In this document: positions 36,462 to 48,700 of the stretch, piece by piece
Layout: the number at the start of each line of letters is the position of its first letter
How positions within the stretch are numbered: the stretch's first letter is position 1
Source of the DNA: Catonia carolina
Taxonomy: Eukaryota; Arthropoda; Insecta; Hemiptera; Achilidae
NCBI GenBank assembly: GCA_035578175.1
Contig: JAQMRL010000012.1
Coordinates: 21,262,671 to 21,326,670, forward strand
Direction of reading: 5' to 3'
DNA: 64,000 nt
The notes under the pieces: model-generated
What the model saw: the letters and a program-made list of their open reading frames with translations, nothing else
Database searches by the model: none
Told to the model about the DNA's origin: nothing
Translations under genes and position numbers: made by a program

Positions 36462-37897
36462 CCAACACCCCGTTATCGCGGCCGGCAACACATACGGCAA
36501 ACCAAAGCGATAGGTTGGGAAGGGTGTTAAGTCAAGTAATAAAAATTATGAAATGAAATGTTAAATTTTATCTTTAGAATTTTAAATTTAGAAAAATACA
36601 CATATTCAAATTCAACCCTTTTAATTAAGAGTAAAAAAAAAAAAAATAATAATTATTAAAAATATTATGCAATGGAAAAATTAAATTTTACAGAACAATG
36701 TTCCTATTTGCTTAGTTTAGCAAAGGAATTAACAGGAAAATCTTTCAAGCAGGTCACTTTGAAATTCACTAATTTTCCTGTCTAAGACAAGAAGTTACCA
36801 AGATGGATCCTAATTTCTGGCGTGATCTTTTCCCCAAAAGGCATCGGTTATCACTTTGAAAACACTTTAAGTAGATGGATGAACTCCCCTCATAATAGAT
36901 AAAATAATAACATATACCCTTTTGTAGTTAACACTTATTTTGAAACACAACTGACGTATGCAACCATCAAAGGAAGATCCCAGATGAAATTCCCATCCGA
37001 ATTGGACTCCAAATAACTCAACGAAAGAAATTGTCAGGAAACATTGAACATCAATTACGGGATGCTGGTGAGGTGAAAATTTGTCATTCTCAGAAGTCGA
37101 ACTCCATGTACTGATTATAGATATAGTAAGATTATTGAACGGCAATTCCCGTTCCCGGATTTGAACCCTGAAGAAAAGATCGAGCTAGTGTTAATATTAG
37201 GTAAAATAAGCGTCGATCACAAGCAAAAGCACTAACGCATAAAGAATGCAATGTAAATGAACGAAATATAACAAAGTTATGAATTTAAAGATAGAAACTT
37301 AATACGAGTTGCAATAGATGGACAATAATAAAGTTAAAAAAACTAGACAATTAAAATAAGCTATTACAATTCGAAAAAGAATACAATTTACCAATTACAA
37401 GGCTTTACATCATTTACAATAAATTTATCATAAGTCATAATTTAATTTTATATAGATCAAAATCAAATCTAGTAGTCAAGAAATTGAAAGTACAATTGCA
37501 AAGTAGATACGTTAATACAAAAATATAATTTAATGCAACTCGTGATGAATTTCCAGCTTTCGGAATACTAAAATAAAAACAAATTACTTACCATGTTTAA
37601 ATGGGCAAGAAGAATTAACTTTATTCAAAAGTTATAAAATTAAAATACACGTAATAAAATTTACTACATAGTAACCGATCTTAACTCAACGAAAATTCAA
37701 CCAAGAGTGTCTTGTCATGCAAATGGAATAGCTCGATGAGAGGGCGGAACGCAGTTAGCAGAAAAAGCGTTAGAACGCACCACCCGACGGTGAGTTAATT
37801 AACGTCGCCAGTAGATTCGAGTTATCAGCAACCAAAACAACTAGCGAACGCCAACAAAACCAAAACAAAACGTAACAATCTGAAAGCAGATGTTACA
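36462..37897. mobile_element. 1.44-kb insertion with 5-bp duplication ACCTT
   Basis: Unit sequence gttagacctt|gcag is interrupted; ACCTT occurs on both sides (36457-36461 and 37898-37902). The insert begins ccaacacccc and ends gatgttaca. Read in reverse it starts TGTAACATCTG, so it may be a solo LTR, but the other end is not CA. A near-hairpin lies at the left (ccaacacccc with gggaagggtgtt). A short + strand phrase near 37165 (PEEKIELVLILGK) recalls transposon helix-turn-helix segments; this is weak. No intact gene was seen. Confidence 0.55.
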
Positions 37898-40193
37898 ACC
37901 TTGCAGTCAATATATTAACGGCGCCGTTTGAAACGTGCGAGCTGAAAATTTTTTTAGAAGCCATGCTACCCTCATGAAAACACGCTTCTACTCAGTGATA
38001 CGGTTATAAACAATAAAAAAAAATAACCCAATTAAATTTTTAGTTTTTATTTCAGATAACCTGTAAATGTTTGAACTAACATCTAGCCTAATGATCTAAA
38101 AACCGAAATTAATTGTGCCAAGTATTTAACATCTCATTATTTACCTAATTTTAAGTTACTTGTTGCCCATAACAGACAGGTGGAGTGTCAAATTATTTAC
38201 ACTCAACCTGTTTGTTGCAGGGCTAAAATAAATAGTTCTGTTTCTTATCACAATGTCAGTCAATTAAATGACTGGATCATTGAAGAACAGAAGAGGTAGA
38301 GGTGTAAAGGCACTAATCAGAGTTATCTTCTCTAAAAGTAATGAATTTCATTGTACAGCCAGACCCTGTGGTGAATGAAGTGAAGGTGTCATTTACAGAG
38401 TGGAAAATATGTGCGTTTCAGAGGGCCCGGCCTGCTGATAAGCATACTTTTCCACTCAGTGAGGAAGTCAATTGTAAACCACCTCGTTTTACTTAGTAAA
38501 ACCTTTGGAGGTTCAAACCAGCCTTTTGGCTGTTGACCTAAACAACAACAACAAGTTACTTGATAGATTGGATTTGAAAGAAAGGATGTTATCAATGTTA
38601 TGAAAGAATGTAAAAATTGAATCTTATTAATCGTACAAAAAATATAATTTGATAATAGTTTATTAAATTTAATGTTCAAACCAACATCTTCCTTAAATAA
38701 TAGAGGCGTAGTCTATCAATACGTACGGTCTTATTTCAGAGAGTTATTATAATTTTTGTGTGTTTGACTTTTAACAAAAGCAATAGTAAACAGAGAGCCA
38801 TGCACAACTAAATTTTTAATGATTTTTAAGGAGACATGAATTGTTAATGTGAATTTTACACTGTTGGCGCAGAACGTGTATATTTTAATTATAGATTTTG
38901 AGTTAATTATCGGATCCTAAATCAACAAAGAAAAAATCATTATAAAGCTTTAGTTAACGAATGTTTTTTTATTCAGCACCATTTGTGTTTATAACATATC
39001 TGAAAGTATATAATTGAAATCTAATAAAACTGATCTACAGTTGAAATTATAATTATTTAGGTCTTGCGAGTGAGGTGGCCCACAATGACGGTGTAGTCCG
39101 TGTGACGTCAATATAAGATATAATATTGGACCAATCAGAAACTAGTATTCTCAACCAATGAAAAATCTTCAAACCTAACCAATCAGATGTCTTCTTAGGC
39201 GTCATTTTGATTGGTTAATATTGTCCAATCAGAGGGCTTATAATAGTTCACTACGTCATCCGATATCAACCAATGAAAACGTCTCAATCAGTATTACGTC
39301 ATTTGTCAGTATCGACCTTTCTGATTGGCCCGGTACTGTTCCTGCGCGTGACGTCGACTTAGATTTTTACATAAATCCGCCCCTTGTCACTGCCCAGTTA
39401 ACGATACGGCCGAATATTAAACAATTAACGTCTACTGAAATGCAATACCTTCTAGAATTAAGACGCGTAACAAAAACATTTTTAAACTTATTAAGGTTCT
39501 TCCGAGTACGGAACGATTATGGTTTATTGTATGAAACAGCAGTATATTTATACTGCTTTTCACAATATAAAATAAAAAAAGTCATAAAAAGGAAGGACAA
39601 CAATAGCTTGCGTTGTCACATATAAGCTTGCTTAAATTTAAGACATTATTTTGTCGGCTACCATGCAAACACTACTATACTAACGTAACACATTGTGATT
39701 TTTTCATTATATATTGAAGTTTATTCTAATAAGGACGTCTCTGAAGTTTTTTTGTCAACTAATCGTCAGTAGATTCGCCGGCATTACCAAACTGAAATTT
39801 AGAATATACTTAAACAATACCTAGTATAAGCAAACAAGAACCTGTGCCCTTTTAATGACAATCAGTCACACTAAAAACGGTTAACGATATGAAAAATTTC
39901 TAGGCAATATTTTTGACATTTCTCCGCGTTTATTCGCTGCTTGTGTCATTATTTTATTTTGCGATGCGAAAATTTAGTATTGCCTACAAGATGCAGTTAA
40001 ACTGTGAAATTTTTTTTTAAATTTTAACTGCTACTTCCACGGCTACAATAATCGTTCTGTTTTCTTAGCGAGAGAAGCAAATTTTCGACTAAAACATATT
40101 AAGAAAATAAGAGGTACTAATGAAATAAACACTTTTAGAGGTTCTTACAATGACAAATGATGATTATACAGTTAGACCTTGCAGTGAATATAT
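37898..40193 (-). repeat. Inverted (type B) units, middle part
   Basis: Continues the unit after the 1.44-kb insertion, includes the SINE-like insert at 38163-38552, a junction near 38996 and a CCAAT/CRE cluster at about 39075-39355. It ends at 'atat' (40190-40193), where solo LTR copy 3 is inserted. Confidence 0.85.
38163..38552 (+). mobile_element. SINE-like insertion, copy 1 (390 bp)
   Basis: Flanked by the 10-bp duplication AAGTTACTTG (38153-38162 and 38553-38562) and ending in an aacaacaacaac tail, as LINE-mobilised elements do. It contains ggttcaaacc, a match to the pol III box B, but this lies toward the 3' end rather than near the 5' end, so a tRNA origin is not proven. Confidence 0.6.
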
Positions 40194-40978
40194 TGTAACA
40201 AGATCGAGAAAAGACGGGATCGCTCACGAATCTTCCAGAATTTCATTCATAAACATAGTTAAGAAATAATAAATTAACAATAATCTACACAATAAGATCA
40301 GTTTTGTAAATGACATTTGTAACCATAAAAGTGTCTATTCATTCATAAGGGTTGAAATAACTATCATAAAGTTCAGGTATACTATTGTGTACAGCTATTT
40401 TTATGAAGTTGTTTATGAGGTTGTTTACGTTTCTATTTACAATAGTTGACTTGTTAACAAAGTGATTTTTCTAGGATTCATTAATAAAGAGTTATTTTTG
40501 TACTTGAGTAGATTTCTCTACTTTGTTCTGGAACGATCTTTGTGAATGATAATAAAAGGAGGCCCCCGGGCGGCGGTCCAGTCAGTATTCGTGTGATCTT
40601 TGCCGAGAGATTAATGGGGTGTGTATTTACAGGTTACACATCCGAGTATTGTAGTGATTCAAGATTGTTATACCGTCTCTTTTTTGTGTGTGTATTGGGT
40701 AAAGTTAATGTGTAGTTCTGTGAATTCAGCTTGTGTTGTATGTTAGTATAATCTATAAAAGCGATTGTAAGTAGGCTAAGTAAGTTATTAAGTTATTTAT
40801 TGTTTGTTATTTATATTAAGTGAATTATTTAATCATTTATTGTATTTCTTAATTATAATTAGTTTAATCATTTATTTTGTAATCTTTTAGTGAAATAAAC
40901 ATCTGTAATTGTAAACTTTAGTCTATTAATTATTTAATAACCTAGATCCCGAAACGGACCTTAGCAATAAGTGTCACA
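40194..40978 (-). mobile_element. Solo LTR, copy 3 (785 bp, inverted)
   Basis: Flanked by 'atat' (40190-40193 and 40979-40982). The + strand runs TGTAACAAGA..AAGTGTCACA, the reverse of copies 1 and 2 with many differences. It sits at a different unit position (inside gtgaatatatt..ggcgcc) from copies 1 and 2, so it is an independent insertion of the same family. Confidence 0.7.
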
Positions 40979-43900
40979 ATATTACAGGCGCCGTTTGAAT
41001 CGTGCGAACTGAAAATTTTTTTAGAAGGCCTGCTACGCTCATGAAAACACGCTTCTACTGAGTGAGACGGTTATAAACAATAAACAAAATAACCGAATTA
41101 AATATTTAGTTTTTATTTCAGATAACCTGTAAATGTTTGAACGAACATCAAGCCTAATGATCTAAAAACCCAAATTAAATGTGCCAAGTATTTAACATCT
41201 CATTATTTACCTACTTTTAAGTTACTTGATAGATTGGATTTGAAAGAAAGGATGTTATCAATGTTATGAAGGAATGTAAAAATTGAATCTTATTAATCGT
41301 ACAAAATATATAATTTGATAATAGTTTATTCAAGTAAATGTTCAAACCAACATCTTCCTTAAATAACATAGGCGTAGTCTATCAATACGTACGGTCTTAT
41401 TTCAGAGAGTTATTATAATTTTTGTGTTTCAATTTTAACTAAAGCAATAATAAACAGAGAGCCATGCACAACAAATTTCTAATGGTTTTTAAGGAGACAT
41501 GATTTGTTAATTGGAATTTTACACTGTTGGCGCAGAACGTGTATATTTTAATTATATATTTTAAGTTAAATATCGGATCCTAAATCAACAAAGAAATAAT
41601 CATTATAAAGCGTTAGTTAACGAATGTTTTTTTACTCTGCACCAATTGTGTCTATAACATATCTGAAAACTTATAATTGAAATCTAATAGAACTGATCTA
41701 AAGTTGAAAATATAATTATTTAGGTCTTGCGAGTGAGGCGGCCTACAATCACGGTGACGTCCGTGTGACGTTAATAAAAGATATAATATTGGACCAATCA
41801 GAAACTAGTATTCTCAACCTATGAAAAATCTTCAAACCTAACCAATCAGATGTCTTCTTAGGCGTCATTTTGATTGGTTAATATTGTCCAATCAGAGGGC
41901 TCATTAGAGTTCACTACGTCATCCGATATCAACCAATGAAAACGTCTCAATCAGTATTACGTCATTTGTCAGTACCGAGCTTCCTGATTGGTCCGGTACT
42001 GTTCCTGCGCGTGACGTCGACTTACATTTTTACATCAATCCGCCCATTGTCACCGCCCAGTTAACGATACGGCCGAATATTAAACAATTAACGTCTACTG
42101 AAATGCAATACTTTCTAGAATTAAAACGCGTAACAAAAACATTTTTAAACTTGTTAAGGTTCCTCCGAGTACGGAATGATTATGGTTTATTGTATGAAAC
42201 AGCAGTATATTTATACTGCTTTTCACAATATAAAATAAAAAACGTCATAAAAAGGAAGGACAACAATAGCTTGCGTTGTCACATATACGCTTGCTTAAAT
42301 TTATGACATTATTTTGTCGGCTACCATGCAAACACTACTATACTAACGTAACACATTGTGATTTTTTCATTATATATTGAAGTTTATTCTAATAAGGACG
42401 TCTCTGAAGTTTTTTTGTCAACTAATCGTCAGTAGATTCGCCGGAATTACCAAACTGAAATTTAGAATATACTTAAACAATACCTAGTAAGAGCAAACAA
42501 GAACCTGTGCCCTTTTAATGACAATCAGTCTTACTAAAAACGGGTAACGATATGAAAAATTTCTGGGCGATATTTTTGACATTTCTCCGCGTTTATTCGT
42601 TGCTTGTGTCATTATTTTATTTTACGATGCGAAAATTTAGTATTGCCTACAAGAGGCAGTTAAACTGTGAAATATTTTTTAAATTTTAACTGCTACTTCC
42701 ACGGCTACAATAATCGTTCTGTTTTCTTAGCGAGAGAAGCAAATTTTCGACTAAAACATTATTAAGAAAAAAAGAGGTACTAATGAAATAAACACTTTTA
42801 GAGATTGTTACAATGACAGTTGATGATTATGCAGTTAGACCTTGCAGTGAATATATTAACGGCGCCGTTTGAAACGTGCGAACTAAACTTTTTTTTAGAA
42901 GCCCTGCTACGCTCATGAAGACACGCTTCTACTGAGTGATACGGTTATAAACAATAAAAAAAATAACCGAATTAAATATTTAGTTTGTATTTCAGATAAC
43001 CTGTAAATGTTTGAACTAACATCTAGCCTAATGATCTAAAAACCGAAATTAATTGTGCCAAGTATTTAACATCTCATTATTTACCTAATTTTAAGTTACT
43101 TGTTGCCCATAACAGACAGGTGGAGTGTCAAATTATTTACACTCAATCTGTTTGTTGCAGGGCTAAAATAAATAGTTCTGTTTCTTATCACATGGTCAGT
43201 CAATTAAATGACTGGATCATTGAAGAACAGAAGAGGTAGAGGTGTAAAGGCACTAATCAGAGTTATCTTTTCTGAAAGTAATGAATTTCATTGTACAGCC
43301 AGTCCCTGTGGTGAATGAAGTGAAGGCATCATTTACAGAGTGGAAAATATGTACTTTTCAGAGGGCCTGGCATGATGATAAGCATGCTTTTCCACTCAGT
43401 GAGGAAGGCAATTGTAAATCATCTCATTCCTCGTTTTACTTAGTAAAACCTTTGGAGGTTCAAACCCGCCTTTTGGCTGTTGAACTAAACAACAACAAGT
43501 TACTTGATAGATTGGATTTGAAATAAAGGATGTGATCAATGTTATGAAGGAATGTTAAAATTTAATCTTATTAATCCCACAAAAAATATAATATCATAAT
43601 AGTTTATTCAATTTAATGTTCAAACCAACATCTTCCTTAAATAACATAGGCGTAGGCTATCAATACGTACGGTCTTATTTCAGAGAGTTATTATAATTTT
43701 TGTGTTTGAATTTTAACTAAAGCAATAATAAACAGAGAGCCATGCACAACTAATTTACTAATGTTTTTTAAGGAGGAATGAATTGTTAATTGGAATTTTA
43801 CACTGGTGGCGCAGAACCTGTATATTTTAATTATACATTTGAGTTAATTATCGGATCCTAAATCAACAAAGAAATAATCATTATAAAGCGTTAGTTAACG

Positions 43901-45134
43901 AATGTTTTTTTATTCAGCACCATTTGTGTCTATAACATATCTGAAAATATATAATTGAAATCTAATAGAACTGATCAACAGTTGAAAATATAATTATTTA
44001 AGTCTTGCGAGTGAGGCGGCCTACAATGACGGTGACGTCCGTGTGGCGTTAATAAAAGATATAATATTGGACCAATCAGAAACTAGTATTCTCAACCTAT
44101 GAAAAATCTTCAAACCTAACCAATCAGATGTCTTCTTAGGCGTCATTTTGATTGGTTAATATTGTCCAATCAGAGGGCTCATTAGAGTTCACTACGTCAT
44201 CCGATATCAACCAATGAAAACGTCTCAATCAGTATTACGTCATTTGTCAGTATCGAGCTTTCTGATTGGTCCGGTACTGTTCCTGCGCGTGACGTCGACT
44301 TACATTTTTACATAAATCCGCCCATTGTCACCGCCCAGTTAACGATACGGCCGAATATTAAACAATTAACGTCTACTGAAATGCAATACTTTCTAGAATT
44401 AAAACGCGTAACAAAAACATTTTTAAACTTGTTAAGGTTCCTCCGAGTACGGAATGATTATGGTTTATTGTATGAAACAGCAGTATATTTATACTGCTTT
44501 TCACAATATAAAATAAAAAAAGTCATAAAAAGGAAGGACAACAATAGCTTGCGTTGTCACATATACGCTTGCTTAAATTTAAGACATTATTTTGTCGGCT
44601 ACCATGCAAACACTACTATACGAACGTAACACATTGTGATTTTTTCATTATATATTGAAGTTTATTGTAATAAGGACGTCTCTGAAGTTTTTTTGTCAAC
44701 TAATCGTCAGTAGATTCGCCGGAATTACCAAACTGAAATTTAGAATATACTTAAACAATACCTAGTAAGAGCAAACAAGAACCTGTGCCCTTTTAACGAC
44801 AATCGGTCCCACTAAAAACGGTTAACGATATGAAAAATTTCTAGGCAATATTTTTGACATTTCTCCGCGTTTATTCGCTGCTTGTGTCATTATTTTATTT
44901 TGCGATGCGAAAATTTAGTATTGCCTACAAGATGCAGTTAAACTGTGAAATATTTTTTTAAATTTTAACTGCTACTTCCACGGCTACAATAATCGTTCTG
45001 TTTTCTTAGCGAGAGAAGCAAATTTTCGACTAAAACATATTAAGAAAATAAGAGGTACTAATGAAATAAACACTTTTAGAGATTCTTACAATGACAAATG
45101 ATGATTATACAGTTAGACCTTGCAGTGAATATAT
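40979..45134 (-). repeat. Inverted (type B) units, last part
   Basis: Junctions are near 41655 and 43934. CCAAT/CRE clusters lie at about 41740-42020 and 44020-44300. It includes a second copy of the SINE-like insert and ends at 'atat' (45131-45134), where solo LTR copy 4 starts. Confidence 0.85.
43103..43496 (+). mobile_element. SINE-like insertion, copy 2 (394 bp)
   Basis: The same element at the same unit position with the same flanking AAGTTACTTG as copy 1, hence one insertion later copied with the unit. Sequence differences from copy 1 are modest. Confidence 0.6.
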
Positions 45135-45198
45135 TGTAACAAGATCGAGAAAAGACGGGATCGCTCACGAATCTTCCAGAATTTCATTCATAAACATA
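45135..45198 (-). mobile_element. Solo LTR, copy 4, truncated by Polinton
   Basis: 64 bp matching the start of copy 3 (tgtaacaagatcgagaaaag) up to taaacata, where copy 3 continues gttaagaaat but this copy switches to the Polinton end. The remainder should lie beyond the far end of the Polinton, outside the window. Confidence 0.75.
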
Positions 45199-45778
45199 AG
45201 TAGGGGATTAATACCGGTTCACCTGTATATATAATTATTTAGCAATAAAGGTTGAAAATTTATGTTTTACGACTCTTGGAAGTCATAAAATTAATGACTG
45301 TTTTTATTACCGTAATTTTGTTTTATAGCTACTATAACGAACGTCAATTATCTTTTTATTATAGATAATAACACAGTTCAACTTCAGAAAATAAATTTTA
45401 TTACTGAGTAATTTAAGCTAATTATGTTATAACGAAAAGCAATTAAGATAATTACCTCAGTATGAATGTCAATTTTATTTATTATAGTAAATAATATAAA
45501 TCATATTTGGAAGATAAATTTTAGTACTGTGTATCTTAAGTAATATTGTTTCTACGAAAAGCAATAAAGATAATTACTTCAGTAACGATCACCAATTTTC
45601 TTTTTATTATAGTAAATAACATAGTACATCTTCTGAAGATAAATTAAGTACATCAATTTGGTAATAATTTTACCAGTTTTGTTCAACCCACTTAAACAGT
45701 GAGAGAAGATAAAAGATTTCGTATAAATAGAAGTAACTACCTTCATTCCTCACAGTTTTTCATTAAACACGCAAGATC
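45199..45778 (+). repeat. Polinton left terminal region with AT-rich tandem repeats
   Basis: Presumed part of the terminal inverted repeat and the PolB promoter. About three diverged units of 110-130 bp occur between about 45330 and 45660, each with ..gtcaattttc/tttattatagtaaataa.., a cagaaaataaatt/gaagataaatt motif and a cgaaaagcaat motif. Iterated AT-rich units beside the polymerase gene could be an origin-like or binding region; this is inference. Confidence 0.55.
45722..45756 (+). promoter_or_regulatory. Core promoter of PolB
   Basis: TATAAAT (45722-45728) followed about 25 bases later by TCACAGT (45750-45756), an arthropod-type initiator. The start codon follows at 45779, giving a leader of about 28 nt. 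Confidence 0.6.
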
Positions 45779-48700
45779 ATGTTCGTTCCTGATGCTGAAG
45801 TTCTTGTCGCCCTCGAAGGTCGTCTAGTTTCGTTGCGGTACACTTTCACAGAAGAAGATGTCCATGATCTATTGGTTTTTTTCGGTGACATGAAACCATC
45901 CATTATAGATGAGCTAGTCTACTATAGAGTTCAGTTGGGTGGCAACATCAAATGGTATATTGCGATGCACGCCGAAATGGAAAAAGTTATATACCACGAG
46001 GAGGGGGCCGAACCAACCTCTATTGTCCAGACGGCCGTTTTTCATGGTAAGACAAGAAATTTAATTAACGTAGAAATAAATATCCCCGAAATGGACAATC
46101 AATATGAAGACGCGATTCAAAAAATCCAAAGTAGTATTGATGCGTATACATCACGTGGTAGTGGATGGACTTTGAAAAAAATCACTATATGTGATTTACA
46201 CATTGTCCAATACTGTCCACTCTACGGAGCTGGTTCATTCATTCCCACACCCAAAAAGATTAACGACCGTAAAGCTGTCATAAATATTAAAAACGAGAAC
46301 GACAGTATGTGTTTTATTTGGTGCGTTTTAGAACACATCTACCAACAACCAGGTTATCACAAAATGATTAGCTGGTACAAAAAATACTTAACATCCTTAA
46401 ACACTGACGGAATCAGTTTTCCCGTGAAATTAACAGACATCCCCAAATTTGAACGGCAAAACCCTACCATATCAATTAACGTACTAAGTTATGAAAGTGA
46501 CACTGACATATTTTACCCTGTGTATGTGACTAAATACCGGAATCGTAAACATGTAATACATTTACTGTTGCTACCCGGACCCACTCGTGACCAATTTCAT
46601 TACTGCTTAATAAATACAAAAACTGATATTCGTACGGGACAGCAGTACAATGGCTTATCTCGTCTATTAAGATCATCACAATCATTAATCGATCATGCTG
46701 CATATTATTGCAACTATTGCTATCACCGATTTACATATGTGAACGCCAAATCAAACCGGGACAAGCATATGTTAACTTGTCAAGAATTTGGTCTCCAACG
46801 GATAAAATTACCAGACCCCAAAGACCCTGTAAAATCGTTTATGAAATTTAGAGAGTTTAAAAAAACTCTAAAAGTCCCCTACACGATTTACGCCGACCTC
46901 GAATCTTTCGTCACACCGCTAACAACGTCCCACCCACGTCAAGTAAACGAGAATGGGTACCCAGTGTCTTTTAACCATCCTACACATAAACATACAGCAA
47001 GCGGGTTTTCATATGTAATTGTTGATGAAGACGGTAACATATTTCGCGGTCCAGTCACATACCGAGCCCAGAGTGATGACGATAATGTAGTCGAAAAATT
47101 GATGGACCAATTGATCGGGGTCGGCAAAGAACTTGATGAAAAGTTAAAAAAAGGTGTCCCCATAAATATGACCCCAGACGACTATCGTAAATACAATACT
47201 GCTACTTTGTGTATGCTTTGTAACGAGGCTTTTGTTGCTGCCGATAATTACAAGGTGCGTCATCACTCCCATACTACAGGCAAGTTTCTAGGCGCCGCTC
47301 ACAATCAATGCAATCTTCAAGCCCCTTACGTCAAACACATTCCTGTTTTCTTCCACAATCTTCGCGGCTACGACAGCCACCATATCGTCCAAGCACTTGG
47401 CAAATTCAAAGGTGACACGATATCCTGTATCGCCAACAATAGTGAGCGGTTCATGTCAGTTACCGTCAACAATTTACGCTTCCTAGACTCCTATCAGTTC
47501 CTGGACGATTCTCTCAGTACCCTAACGGAAAATTTGAAAAACCATTGTACTGACGTGGCCGGCACATTCAAACGTCTCTCTTCACGTTTTCAAAATACCA
47601 CTGTTCGTGACCTACTGCTTAGAAAAGGTGTCTACTGTTACGAATACATGACAGACTGTTTCAAATTTAACGAGACACAATTACCAACTCAGGAAAAGTT
47701 TTACAGTTCACTGACTCGTACATCGGTGACGGACGATGATTATGACCACGCCCAACGTGTATGGGACGTGTGCAAAGTAAAAAATATGGGCGACTACCAC
47801 GACCTCTATCTTGAATGTGACACACTACTTCTGGCCGATGTGTTTGAAAACTTTCGCTCGTTGTCAATGCAACATTACAACCTCGACCCCTGTCATTTTT
47901 ACTCTGCGCCCAACATGTCCTGGTCGGCCATGTTGAAGATGACTAACGTGTCTCTTGAACTGCTGACCGACATAGATATGCACCTGTTCATCGAACGAGG
48001 TGTGCGAGGGGGAGTGGCTCAAATTCCAAAACGGTTCGCCTCAGCCAACAACAGTTCTTTCCCCGAAAAATACAACAAAAATGCCCCCACTTCATGGATC
48101 CAGTACCTGGATTGTGTAAATCTCTACGGCCATGCTATGTCTCAGCCACTCCCCACCGGTGATTTCAAGTGGGTCGAACAAGAGGAAATTCCAAAATTTA
48201 ACTGGTTGTCCATTCCCTCTGATTCGCCCACAGGTTATATTTTAGAGGTTGATCTGGAATACCCAAAAGAGTTGCATGACCAACACCGAGACTATCCATT
48301 GGCTCCGGAAAATAGAGTACCAACACATCTCTCCCCGTTTCTAAAACAACACTCTCGAAAGATTGGCAAAGAACCTAAACTTCTAACTACCTTGTACGAC
48401 AAGGAAAAGTACATAGTCCACTACCGTACACTGCAACTGTATCTGTCACTTGGGTTACGTTTGAAAAAAGTCCATCGCGTGATCCAATTCAGTCAGTCCG
48501 ATTGGCTTCGTCCATACATAGAGTTCAACGCCAATCTTCGGAAACATGCCCGTAACGATTTCGAGTCCCGGTTCTTTAAACTTCTTAATAACGCAGTGTA
48601 CGGCAAATCACTTGAAAATGTTCGAAAACACACCGACTTCAAATTAATTAATGAACCCAACAAACTAGATAAATGGATAAGCCAGCCACGCATGAAACGG

